Of a stretch of 64,000 nt of DNA, positions 40,086-48,362 are shown piece by piece (position 1 is the stretch's first letter; each line of letters starts with the position of its first letter). The notes under the pieces were generated by a model that did no database searches, was not told the DNA's origin, and worked only from the letters and a program-made list of their open reading frames with translations. Source of the stretch: Arthrobacter echini (GTDB lineage: Bacteria; Actinomycetota; Actinomycetes; Actinomycetales; Micrococcaceae). The stretch spans positions 1-64,000 of the forward strand of contig NZ_VSLD01000007.1 in NCBI RefSeq assembly GCF_008107445.1. The letters run 5' to 3'. The position numbers and the translations under genes are program-made.

Positions 40086-40814
40086 TCAGGCCGACGCCGC
40101 TTCCTCGGCGCGGTAGGCGAGGAGCTGCTCGCGCGACGGCGCGGTCCCGTCCAGTCCCTCGGAGTCGAGCGAGATCACACCGTAGGTCCACCCCTGCCGC
40201 CGATAGACCACCGAGGAGGCTCCCGTGGCGGAATCGACGAAGAGGTAGAAGTCGTGGCCCACCAGTTCCATGTTGTCGACGGCATCGTCGAGCGTCATCG
40301 GCGTGCCGGAGAAGACCTTCCGGCGGATGAGGACCGGCGAATCACCGGCGGGTACGTCGTCCGGCGAGGCGTAGGGGTCGCCGTCCTGTTGCGACGCGGG
40401 CTGGTCCGATTGCGCGGCCCCCGGGGAGTCCTGGTAGATGGGCTGGGCGGGATCCGCGGGTTCGAGTCCGGCGGTCGCCGTCCGTACGGCGACGGGCGTG
40501 TGGCGTCCGTGATGGACCTTCCGGCGGTCGCGGGCCCGGCGCAGTCGCTCGAGCAGCTTCGCGTAGGCGAGATCGAAGGCGGCGAACTTGTCCGAGGCCG
40601 AGGCTTCCGCACGGACCACCGGTCCCCTGCAGATCACCGTCAGTTCGACGGTCAGTGAGGTGTCCGCCAGGCGTGCGTTGGGTTCCTTGGTGATCTTCGC
40701 GTCGACCCGCTGTACCTTGTCGCCGAGCTGCTCGATCTTGTCGATCTTCTCGGTCGCGTACTCACGGAACCGGTCCGATACCGCAAGGTTCCGGCCATTG
40801 ATCTCAAACTCCAT
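40086..40814 (-). CDS. hpf: Ribosome hibernation promoting factor, long form
   Basis: 242 residues from ATG 40814, with GGAGGG six bases upstream. The N-terminal S30AE domain (about 1-105: MEFEINGRNLAVSDRFREYA, DAKITKEPNARLADTSLTVE) binds the 30S decoding region. A variable Gln/Asp-rich linker follows, and the C-terminal domain (about 180-242: VFSGTPMTLDDAVDNMELVG, HDFYLFVDSATGASSVVYRR) pairs ribosomes into 100S dimers. The long two-domain form is normal in actinobacteria. It sits between comF and the winged-helix gene, as in many Micrococcaceae. Confidence 0.95.
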   Translation of the reverse strand: MEFEINGRNLAVSDRFREYATEKIDKIEQLGDKVQRVDAKITKEPNARLADTSLTVELTVICRGPVVRAEASASDKFAAFDLAYAKLLERLRRARDRRKVHHGRHTPVAVRTATAGLEPADPAQPIYQDSPGAAQSDQPASQQDGDPYASPDDVPAGDSPVLIRRKVFSGTPMTLDDAVDNMELVGHDFYLFVDSATGASSVVYRRQGWTYGVISLDSEGLDGTAPSREQLLAYRAEEAASA

Positions 40815-40938
40815 GGTGCCCTCCACATCGTCAAGGTGACACAACGGCGGCCGCGCGCTGTGCAGAGCCGCCGCCGAGGGGTACGTTCCGTCACTGAGTT
40901 GTACCCATGCCTCACGGTAGTTCACGCCGATGCTTTAT

Positions 40939-41961
40939 TCACCCATCACCGGGGAGATGTCTGATCGGTATGTCCCGGGGTTCCGCACCGAGGCTACGGC
41001 CGGTCTCCCCCGCGGGCGGGGCCGTGGCCGCGATCACGACGGCACCCAGCACCGTGGCGCCGCAGGACACCAGGACACGGTGCACTTCCCCGATGGTCGC
41101 TCCGGTGGTCAGGACGTCGTCCACGATGACGCACTCGCGTCCGGACAGCGTGTGCCGGGCCCGTGCTGCGATCCTCATGGAACCGAGCACCTGGGACCTG
41201 CGACGACGCCGGCCCAGCCCTTTCTGGCCGCCGGCACCCGGAAGGACCGCCGCGCGGAGCTCCCGGGCGGACGGCATGCCGTGCCGCCGGGCGAGTCGTG
41301 CCACGAGCGCCGCCCAGGGGCGATGCCGGACGACGGGTCCGAGCACCGTGTCCACGGGCAGTGAGGCACTGCGCTGCAGGCGCACCAGGAGCAGCATCAC
41401 GGGGTCGTACCCGCGGCGCCGCCGTGACGAGGCCCGCGTCGGCACGGGGACGAGGAGGACTCCCCTGCCCGCCGCGTCCCCCGATCGGCCGGTAGCTCCG
41501 GGGACCGCGGCGTGCAGCGCGCCGGCGAGTGCCGCCGCGACGGCTGCGGCGAGATCCACGTGGCCGTGGTTCTTGTAGGCGAGCAGTACACGGGCGACCA
41601 CCGGTCCGTAGCGACCCGCCGCAACGACCGGCAGGGGTCCGAAGCCGTGGTCCGCCGGATGCACCTGGTCCGGCTGCAGCCGGACGTCGGGCAGGGACTC
41701 GGCTCCTGCCTCCGCGCGGAACGGCCGTGCTGTGGCCCTCCTGAACCGCGTGAGGCACCCGCGGCAGAGGGAGGAGTCCCATGCCCCGCACTGCACGCAC
41801 GAGGCGGGCAGCACGAGGGTCCCGAAGCCGCGGAGCGCACCCGCGAACCGCTGGTACGGACGCCCGAAGTACACGGCGTCGAGGCGGTGGAACAGGGCCC
41901 GGGTACTGGAATCCACGGCTCCAGCAGAGCACGGACGCGCTCCGGCGGTGGACCTGAGCAC
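40939..41961 (-). CDS. ComF-family phosphoribosyltransferase-like protein
   Basis: Up to 340 residues; the exact start is uncertain (41961, or a GTG near 41916). An N-terminal four-cysteine zinc site (CVQCGAW ... LCRGCL) precedes the phosphoribosyltransferase fold. The PRPP loop reads CVIVDDVLTTGATIGEVHR and an internal VARVLLAYKNHGH marks the ComF group. In competent bacteria ComF assists DNA uptake across the membrane; in other actinobacteria its role is unsettled. The gene lies between lpqB and hpf, matching the mycobacterial order. Confidence 0.85.
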   Translation of the reverse strand: MLRSTAGARPCSAGAVDSSTRALFHRLDAVYFGRPYQRFAGALRGFGTLVLPASCVQCGAWDSSLCRGCLTRFRRATARPFRAEAGAESLPDVRLQPDQVHPADHGFGPLPVVAAGRYGPVVARVLLAYKNHGHVDLAAAVAAALAGALHAAVPGATGRSGDAAGRGVLLVPVPTRASSRRRRGYDPVMLLLVRLQRSASLPVDTVLGPVVRHRPWAALVARLARRHGMPSARELRAAVLPGAGGQKGLGRRRRRSQVLGSMRIAARARHTLSGRECVIVDDVLTTGATIGEVHRVLVSCGATVLGAVVIAATAPPAGETGRSLGAEPRDIPIRHLPGDG

Positions 41962-41977
41962 CGCTATGTGGACGACC

Positions 41978-43723
41978 TCAGCCGGGGAAGGCGGGGTCGA
42001 CGACGTCGATGTGCTCGTCGACCCAACTGTTGCCGATGCGCCGGTACAGGGTGTCGCCGGCCTGCGCGTAGAACATCTCCTCGGCGTCCGCTCCCGCGCT
42101 GATCCCGAGGACGCCGTCGAGCGTGGCCATCATCTCCTGCTCGCCGTCCAGATGCAGCACCACCGGCTCCACCGTGGCAGTGGCACCGATCGCTGAGGCG
42201 ACGATGGTGCTCTGCCCCGCCCATTTGGCTGTGTCGACGTCGACCGCCGTGGGAATGGACAGCGGGGACGCCAAAGTCTGGGGTACGCCCTCGGGGGACC
42301 GCGTGATCCCACTCAGGACCACTTCTGCCGCACCACCGCGATCGGTGACGACCAGGGCGCGGGCTCCGTCCCGCGAGACGCGCAGGTCCAGGACCTTCTG
42401 GTCCCCGAGCCAGCTCGCCGTCAGCACGGCAGCGTCCCGCTCCGCACCACCGGGCGGCACGGCGAGAACCTCGCTGCGCCCACCGACGGAGCGCGCCGAC
42501 CAGACCCAGTTCTCGGTGTCGAAGGACGGCTGGGTCAGTGCCGTGCCCACGGCGATCCTGCGTGCCTCGCTGCCCGGCGCCGCGACGTACAGTGCCTTGC
42601 GCGCTGCGTCCACGAAGGCATAGGCGCTGCCCGAGACGGAGGCCGCCGGGTCGCGCGGCCCGAGCTCGGCCACGGACGGCAGGCCCTCGATGGGAGTGGC
42701 CTGGCCGTTGCGCACGGAGACCAGTTCGTCGCCGGAGACCGCCACCTGCTCACCGCCCACGTCGGGGGAGAGTTCTGGCACCACGAGGTCCGGGGACGGC
42801 GGACCCAGCTCGATGGGCTGGTCCGTGGTCATCTCCACCGAGGTGACGTCGTTCAGGCCCAGCAGATTGACCTGCAACTGCTGGTTCATCTGCTGCAGAC
42901 TCAGATTCGTGGCGTTCTCGAGGACCTGCGAGGACAGTTCCACCGTCGCGGTCCCCGAGGTGATCGGCACCGAGTCCCGGGCGAGATTCACCCCTTCCGG
43001 GAAGGCGCTCGTGACGGAGCCCTGGAGGTAGGGCACCGGACCTGCCAGCATGGCCCCGACCACCCGGGCCGTCACCCCGGTGCGACGGACGAACCAGCGT
43101 GCGTCGGGCACCCAGTACCGGTAGGTGCTGCTGTAGAAGTAGAGATTGTGGGAGAGCAGGATATCCCGAGCGCTGCTCTGGGCGAGCATGATGCCGTCGG
43201 GGATCTCGTCGATCCGCCACTGGCCGTCCACCTGCACCAGGCGCACGTCCATGGTCTCCGTCGCCGGCACCACACTGTTGGTCCGCACACCCGCGGCATC
43301 GATGATTCCCGTGGTCTCGAGCTGGATCTGGTAGGCGCCCTCGGCCTCGCGCGCTTCCACCCGTGGATCGGAGCGGAAGAGCACGATCCGCTCCTCCGGT
43401 GTCCAGGTGTCCTGCAGCTCCGGTGTCAGGTACTGGCGGGCCACACTGTAGCCGTCGCTCGTGCCGGTTCCAGCGGTGATGAAGTCGACGAGGATGCGCG
43501 CGGGGCTCGCGTCGACCGCCGGGCCCCGGGGATCGAAGACCGCCGCCACCCCGCCGGTCTCGCCGTCGGAGGCGGAGATGACCCCCACCGGGCCGTCCGT
43601 CGGGATCGCCGTGCAGGCGGGCAGGAGCAGGCACAGGATGAGCAGCGCCGTCAGGAGGCCGACCGGGCGTGCGGTGGCGCGGCGTGGCATGCCGGTCGCC
43701 GACGTCGTCCTAGGGTGTCTCAC
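41978..43723 (-). CDS. lpqB: LpqB-family lipoprotein
   Basis: 581 residues with GTG start at 43723, overlapping mtrB by 14 bp. The signal peptide LLTALLILCLLLPAC ends in a lipobox whose cysteine (about 37) should be lipid-modified, so the protein sits on the outer face of the membrane. A GerMN-like segment lies in the middle (FYSSTYRYWVPDARWFVRRT, YLQGSVTSAFPEG). The C-terminal half is a beta-propeller-like domain (ALYVAAPGSEARRIAVG). LpqB interacts with the MtrB sensor in mycobacteria and tunes MtrAB signalling. The gene order mtrA-mtrB-lpqB is universal in actinobacteria. Confidence 0.95.
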   Translation of the reverse strand: MRHPRTTSATGMPRRATARPVGLLTALLILCLLLPACTAIPTDGPVGVISASDGETGGVAAVFDPRGPAVDASPARILVDFITAGTGTSDGYSVARQYLTPELQDTWTPEERIVLFRSDPRVEAREAEGAYQIQLETTGIIDAAGVRTNSVVPATETMDVRLVQVDGQWRIDEIPDGIMLAQSSARDILLSHNLYFYSSTYRYWVPDARWFVRRTGVTARVVGAMLAGPVPYLQGSVTSAFPEGVNLARDSVPITSGTATVELSSQVLENATNLSLQQMNQQLQVNLLGLNDVTSVEMTTDQPIELGPPSPDLVVPELSPDVGGEQVAVSGDELVSVRNGQATPIEGLPSVAELGPRDPAASVSGSAYAFVDAARKALYVAAPGSEARRIAVGTALTQPSFDTENWVWSARSVGGRSEVLAVPPGGAERDAAVLTASWLGDQKVLDLRVSRDGARALVVTDRGGAAEVVLSGITRSPEGVPQTLASPLSIPTAVDVDTAKWAGQSTIVASAIGATATVEPVVLHLDGEQEMMATLDGVLGISAGADAEEMFYAQAGDTLYRRIGNSWVDEHIDVVDPAFPG

Positions 43724-45569
43724 GGCGCTGCCCCACCTCCTGTGCCTCCTGGATCCGCCCGTCAGCGCCGGCCTGCCGGGAGTCGTCAGCCGCTGACCTG
43801 CTGATCCCGACTGCCCCTGCGGACGCAGCGACGGAGATCGGCGCGGGCGGGAGCGCCACCGGCGAGGACGCCAGGTCGATGTCCTGGTGGCGTGGCAGGG
43901 TGAGCCGGAAGCACGACCCCTGCCCGGGCTCCCCCCAGGCCTGCAGCCACGCCCGGTGGAGGCGGGCGTCCTCGGTCGCGATGGACAGACCGAGCCCGCT
44001 GCCCCCCGTGGTCCTGGCCCGGGCCGCGTCGGCCCGCCAGAAGCGGTCGAACACGCGTGAGGCCTGGTCCTCCGTCATGCCGATGCCGTGATCACGGACC
44101 GCTACCGCGACAGCCTCCGGGCTGCAGGCGATGTGGATGTCGACCGGTTCTCCCTCCCCGTGCTCGAGTGCGTTGACGATGAGATTGCGCAGGATCCTGT
44201 CGATCCGCCGCGCATCCGCGTCGACGATACAGCTCGCTTCGGTCGAGATGATGCTCACCTCCGAACCGAGCCGCTCGGAGAGCGGCCAGGCGCCGTCGAT
44301 CGCGTGCTGCACCAGCTGCACGATATCCACCGATTCGGCCTCCAGCGTCGCCGCGCCGGCGTCGAAGCGGGAGATCTCGAGGAGATCGGCGAGCAGGGCC
44401 TGGAAGCGCTCCACCTGGTCGAACAGGATCTCGGCGGATCTCCGGTTGATCGGGTCGAAATCCTCACGGGCGTCGTGCAGCACCTCGGCGGCCATGCGCA
44501 CGGTGGTCAGCGGGGTACGAAGTTCGTGTGAGACGTCCGAGACGAAGCGCTGCTGCATCTGCGACAGCTGGGCCAACTGGTTGATCTGGTCCTGCAGACT
44601 GCCGGCCATGTGGTTGAACGAGACCCCGAGGCGCGCCACCTCGTCCTCCCCGCTGACCTCCATGCGCTCCTGCAACTGACCTGCTGCGAGCTTCTCGGAC
44701 ACGGCAGCGGCATGGCTGACGGGTCGGACGACGCTGCGGGTGACGTACCAGGCGATCGCACCGATCATGACCAGGAGGATGAGACCCGAGATCGCCAGGA
44801 CGCGCTGGATGTAGTTCAGCGTGTCCTGCATGGTGGAGAGATCGTAGAAGACGTAGAGCGCGTAGGGCGTCTGCTCCGGCGGGAGAGTCACCCGGGTACC
44901 GAAGGCGACTCCAGGGGCTTCGACCTCACCGCTCTTGGTCACCGGGATCACGATCGGGGACCAGTAGATGTCCTCGCCGTCCGCAATGGCCGCCTGGAGG
45001 TCCTGGGGCAGCATGCGCGCCGTCGCACCCTTCTGACTCGACGTGGTGGGGATGACGATCTCCTCACCGGAGATGGGGGCCAGGATGGCCTCACGCGGCG
45101 AGTCGGTGTCGTTCCCGGCCAGGGCGGTGACCGAGTCGAGCACCAGGCGGCTGATCGTGTCCCGATCGGTCGCCGGGGAATCCCGGAAGACCGCCTTGTA
45201 CCGGGTGAGCTCGCTGGTCGCTTCGGCGCTGAACTGATCGAAACGCTGGTCGTAGAGCGCACCGGCGATCTGTGTGGAGAGGAAACCGCCCACCGCGACG
45301 GACGACGCCGAGGTCAGCAGCATCGTCGCCACCACGGTTCGGAACTGCAGCGAACGCCTCCAGTGCGCCGCGATCCTCCGCAGCGCTCCACGGAGGCGTG
45401 CCGCGACCCGCTGACCACGGCCCGTTGCCGGGTCAGCGCCGGCAGACACCTCTGGAGCTGACGAACCGCGGGGCGGGACCACCTCCGGCGCTGACGAACC
45501 GCGGGGCGGGACCGGAGCGCCGTCCGCGCCCGCCAGGTCAGGCCTGACCGGCTCGGTAGCCGACACCAC
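43710..45569 (-). CDS. mtrB: Sensor histidine kinase MtrB
   Basis: 619 residues. A Pro/Ser-rich N-terminus (with an 11-residue in-frame duplication, PPRGSSAPEV twice) precedes transmembrane helix 1 (about 77-97). An extracellular sensor domain, helix 2 (VLAISGLILLVMIGAIAWYV) and a HAMP linker follow. The phosphoacceptor histidine is in FVSDVSHELRTPLTTVRMA. The ATPase has NLIVNALEHGEG (N-box), DHGIGMTEDQ (G1) and GGSGLGLSIA (G2). MtrB with MtrA controls cell wall and division genes and is modulated by LpqB. It overlaps mtrA by 32 bp and lpqB by 14 bp, so the three are translated together. Confidence 0.97.
   Translation of the reverse strand: MVSATEPVRPDLAGADGAPVPPRGSSAPEVVPPRGSSAPEVSAGADPATGRGQRVAARLRGALRRIAAHWRRSLQFRTVVATMLLTSASSVAVGGFLSTQIAGALYDQRFDQFSAEATSELTRYKAVFRDSPATDRDTISRLVLDSVTALAGNDTDSPREAILAPISGEEIVIPTTSSQKGATARMLPQDLQAAIADGEDIYWSPIVIPVTKSGEVEAPGVAFGTRVTLPPEQTPYALYVFYDLSTMQDTLNYIQRVLAISGLILLVMIGAIAWYVTRSVVRPVSHAAAVSEKLAAGQLQERMEVSGEDEVARLGVSFNHMAGSLQDQINQLAQLSQMQQRFVSDVSHELRTPLTTVRMAAEVLHDAREDFDPINRRSAEILFDQVERFQALLADLLEISRFDAGAATLEAESVDIVQLVQHAIDGAWPLSERLGSEVSIISTEASCIVDADARRIDRILRNLIVNALEHGEGEPVDIHIACSPEAVAVAVRDHGIGMTEDQASRVFDRFWRADAARARTTGGSGLGLSIATEDARLHRAWLQAWGEPGQGSCFRLTLPRHQDIDLASSPVALPPAPISVAASAGAVGISRSAADDSRQAGADGRIQEAQEVGQRRETP
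45448..45513. repeat. 33-bp tandem duplication inside mtrB
   Basis: Two adjacent 33-base copies (45448-45480 and 45481-45513) differ at three bases in their first third and end with the identical GACGAACCGCGGGGCGGG and CC. They encode the 11-residue unit PPRGSSAPEV plus one residue, in frame, within the predicted cytoplasmic N-terminal tail of MtrB. Confidence 0.85.
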
Positions 45570-46215
45570 GCACCGTCAGGACGATCTCGGGCGCCTCCGG
45601 ATCACGCTCGATCTTCGACCGCAGCCGTTGCACGTGCACGTTGACCAGCCGGGTGTCGGCGGCATGCCGATAACCCCAGACCTGCTCGAGGAGCAGCTCC
45701 CGGGTGAAGACCTGCCAGGGCTTCCGGGCCAGGGCCACCAGCAGATCGAACTCGAGGGGCGTGAGTGACACGCGTTCTCCGGCACGGGTGACCTCGTGGC
45801 CCGCGACATCGATGGAGACATCCTTGATCCGCACGGTCTCGGGAGCCTTCGACTCGGCGGGTCGAAGCCGGGCGCGTACGCGGGCGACGAGTTCGGCCGG
45901 TTTGAAGGGCTTGGGCACGTAGTCGTCGGCGCCGGACTCGAGCCCGCGGACGACGTCGGAGGTGTCCGACTTGGCGGTCAGCATCACGATGGGGACGTCC
46001 GACTCGGCACGGATCTGGCGGCAGACCTCGATCCCGTCGATGCCGGGAAGCATGAGATCCAGCAGCACGATGTCCGGATTGCTCGCACGGAAGACCCCGA
46101 GTGCAGCCTCGCCGTCCGCGCAGAACACGGGATCGAAGCCGTCGTTGCGGAGAACGATGCCGATCATCTCGGACAGGGCTTCGTCGTCATCGACGACCAG
46201 GATGCGCGCCTTCAT
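45538..46215 (-). CDS. mtrA: Response regulator MtrA
   Basis: 225 residues, an OmpR-family regulator. The receiver domain has ARILVVDDDEALSEMIGIVL, the phosphoacceptor aspartate in DIVLLDLMLPGIDGIEV, and IVMLTAKSD and DYVPKPFKPAELVARVRA. The winged-helix DNA-binding half reads LTPLEFDLLVALARKPWQVF, LLEQVWGYRHAADTRLVNVH and RLRSKIE. MtrA binds promoters of cell-wall hydrolase and division genes. It is the first gene of mtrA-mtrB-lpqB, with a divergent membrane-protein gene 165 bases away. Confidence 0.98.
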   Translation of the reverse strand: MKARILVVDDDEALSEMIGIVLRNDGFDPVFCADGEAALGVFRASNPDIVLLDLMLPGIDGIEVCRQIRAESDVPIVMLTAKSDTSDVVRGLESGADDYVPKPFKPAELVARVRARLRPAESKAPETVRIKDVSIDVAGHEVTRAGERVSLTPLEFDLLVALARKPWQVFTRELLLEQVWGYRHAADTRLVNVHVQRLRSKIERDPEAPEIVLTVRGVGYRAGQA

Positions 46216-46380
46216 GCCTCAATAGTGTCGTACGGGGCCCGCAAAGTCCCAACAGCGCCGCCGGGCGCCAGACAGGACATGGTGTCCGCACGTTCATCCG
46301 GCGCCGCGGAGGGGTGCGGTGCCTATGATGCAGGGAGGGATGCGAGCCGTGCTTCCCGGACGATCGACCGAAGGAACACC

Positions 46381-47613
46381 ATGAGTGATCCGGACAGCCA
46401 GCCGGGCAAGAGACCGGACTCCGACCCGAGTGGAGCCCGCAGCGGCGGGTGGACCGGCGCGGACGGCGACGGACGGACCGCGTCGCCGTGGCAGCCTCCC
46501 GGACAGCCTCCGGCCCAGGGCTGGAACGAGCAGTACGGGGCGCGCGGCGACGGACCGGTGTCCGGGTCCCCGGGGCAGTACCGCCCTCCGGCCCCGATGT
46601 ATCGGGCACCCCCGAAGCCGGGTGTCATCCCGCTCCGCCCGCTGGGCCTCGGCGAGATACTGGACGGAGCATTCCAGGCCTGCCGCAGGAATCCCCTCGC
46701 CACCTTCGGGATCGCGATCCTCCTGCAGGCCGTCGTCGCCGTGGTGGTCGTCCTCCTGTTCGGCAATCTCGCCTCCTCCCTGGCGGTGTTCGAAGCGGCC
46801 GATCCCGGCACGGAGAGCATGATCGGAGCCCTGGCCGGCCTGGGCGTCTTCGCCTCGGTGTCGGGAATCGTCTCCGCCGTGGCACTGCTGCTCCTGCAGG
46901 GCATCCTCGTCATCCCGATCGCCCGCTCCGTGATCAATCAGGAGACCTCCTTCGGCCAGGCCTGGCGCCTTGCCGGGCCCCGCCTGCTGCCGCTGCTCGG
47001 CTTCGGGCTCCTCGCGTTCGCCGCCACCGTCCTCGGTGTGGTGCTGATCGTAGGGATCTCCGCCCTCGCCATCGCCGGCCTCGGCACGTATTCGGCGCTG
47101 CTGATCGTGCCCCTCGCGCTCGGCGCCGTCGTGGTGCTCATCTGGGCCAGCATCAAGCTCGTGGTCGCCCCCGCTGCGCTGATGCTCGAAGGCACCGGGC
47201 CGTGGACCTCGATCAAACGTTCGTGGGTGCTGACCCACGGCAACTGGTGGCGTACCTTCGGCATCGTGCTGCTGACCAGCGTGATCGTCTCCGTGATCAG
47301 CTCCGTCATCGCCGCTCCGCTCACCTTCGCCGTGACCCTGGTGATCGGTTTCGGCTCGAATTCCTCCGCCGCGCCGGACGCCCTCGAGTCGCTCCCCGTC
47401 CTGGCCGCCACCCAGGCCATCACTGCCCTGTTCACTGCCGTCGGCTATGCGTTCCAGGCCGGAGTCACGGCACTGCTCTATGTGGATCTGCGGATTCGGC
47501 GGGAGGGTTTCGACGTCGTCCTGATGCGCGAGCACGAGAACGCCGGCACCACGACGACGGATGTCATCCCGGGCGGCACAACCTCCTTCGGTCATCGAGG
47601 CGGGTCCGCCTGA
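46381..47613 (+). CDS. Multi-pass membrane protein, glycerophosphodiesterase-membrane-domain-like
   Basis: 410 residues from ATG 46381, six bases after AAGGA. The first 75 residues are hydrophilic and Pro/Gly-rich (SPWQPPGQPPAQGWNEQYG). Then come RPLGLGEILDGAFQACRRNP and six or seven hydrophobic helices. A conserved stretch TSIKRSWVLTHGNWWRTFGI sits before the last spans. This matches the membrane domain found in actinobacterial DUF7847/GDPD-membrane proteins of unknown role. It is the first gene of the plus-strand DUF4129-DUF4350-MoxR-DUF58 operon and starts opposite mtrA, which may control it. Confidence 0.75.
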   Translation: MSDPDSQPGKRPDSDPSGARSGGWTGADGDGRTASPWQPPGQPPAQGWNEQYGARGDGPVSGSPGQYRPPAPMYRAPPKPGVIPLRPLGLGEILDGAFQACRRNPLATFGIAILLQAVVAVVVVLLFGNLASSLAVFEAADPGTESMIGALAGLGVFASVSGIVSAVALLLLQGILVIPIARSVINQETSFGQAWRLAGPRLLPLLGFGLLAFAATVLGVVLIVGISALAIAGLGTYSALLIVPLALGAVVVLIWASIKLVVAPAALMLEGTGPWTSIKRSWVLTHGNWWRTFGIVLLTSVIVSVISSVIAAPLTFAVTLVIGFGSNSSAAPDALESLPVLAATQAITALFTAVGYAFQAGVTALLYVDLRIRREGFDVVLMREHENAGTTTTDVIPGGTTSFGHRGGSA

Positions 47614-47656
47614 TGCCCGCGGCGGCGGAAGCGCGCACTGCCGGACAGCCCGGCCC

Positions 47657-48307
47657 GTGATCCTCGGCGCCCTCGTGCCCGACGCCGATGAGGCACGCCG
47701 GCTCCTCGACGAGGAACTCTCCAAGCACATCTATGTCGAGGCCCGTCCGAATCTCGCGGAACGGATCGTCGGGGATCTCCTGCGCGCCATCGGCAGGCTC
47801 CTCGATGGCCTGGGAGCGTTCGGGCCGGGGCCCGGAACGGTCGTCCTCCTGCTCGGGGCAGGGATCGTCGTCGTCCTCGCCGTGATCCTCAGCAGACCGC
47901 GCGCGAATGCGCGGGGTACCCGACCGGAGCCGGGAGTCTTCACCGGTGACGTGCGGCGCTCGGCCGCCGAGCATCGGAGCCGAGCCGCCGCCCGCGCTGC
48001 TGACCGGCAGTGGAACGAGGCGATCGCCGAACTGCTCCGCGCGATCATCCGCTCGGCGGAGGAGCGCGTCCTCGTGGACGAGCAGCCGGGCCGGACGGCG
48101 TCGGAGGCGGCCGTGCAGCTCGGCGGGGTCTTCCCCGCCCTGGCCGCGGACGTCTCCTGGCTCGCCGAGCTGTTCAACGAGACCCATTACGGGCGAGGGA
48201 CCGCGTCCGACCACCAGTACCGGCGGGCAGCGGAGGTGGACGCCCGGCTGTCCGCCCTCCGCCCCGCGCGCGGGCCGGCCGCCGAGAGCCCGGCGGCACC
48301 GCGATGA
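47657..48307 (+). CDS. DUF4129 domain protein
   Basis: 216 residues; the GTG at 47657 is the best of several weak starts, giving ILGALVPDADEARRLLDEEL. A single membrane span (TVVLLLGAGIVVVLAVILS) is followed by a cytoplasmic domain with AEHRSRAAARAADRQWNEA and a DUF4129 core (RVLVDEQPGRTASEAAVQLG, DVSWLAELFNETHYGRG). DUF4129 proteins are encoded in the MoxR-DUF58 neighbourhood and are thought to assist membrane or cell-envelope protein maturation. The end of the gene lies in the 36-bp duplication and overlaps the DUF4350 start (ATGA). Confidence 0.8.
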   Translation: MILGALVPDADEARRLLDEELSKHIYVEARPNLAERIVGDLLRAIGRLLDGLGAFGPGPGTVVLLLGAGIVVVLAVILSRPRANARGTRPEPGVFTGDVRRSAAEHRSRAAARAADRQWNEAIAELLRAIIRSAEERVLVDEQPGRTASEAAVQLGGVFPALAADVSWLAELFNETHYGRGTASDHQYRRAAEVDARLSALRPARGPAAESPAAPR

Positions 48308-48362
48308 GCGTCCGCACGCGGCGGCCCGGCGGCACCGCGATGAGCGTCCGCACGCGGCGGCC
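48291..48362. repeat. 36-bp perfect tandem duplication at a stop/start overlap
   Basis: Two identical 36-base copies (48291-48326 and 48327-48362) begin CGGCGGCACCGCGATGAGCG. The unit carries the DUF4129 stop codon and the DUF4350 ATG in an ATGA overlap, so the second gene now has two in-frame ATGs (48304 and 48340). Confidence 0.9.
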
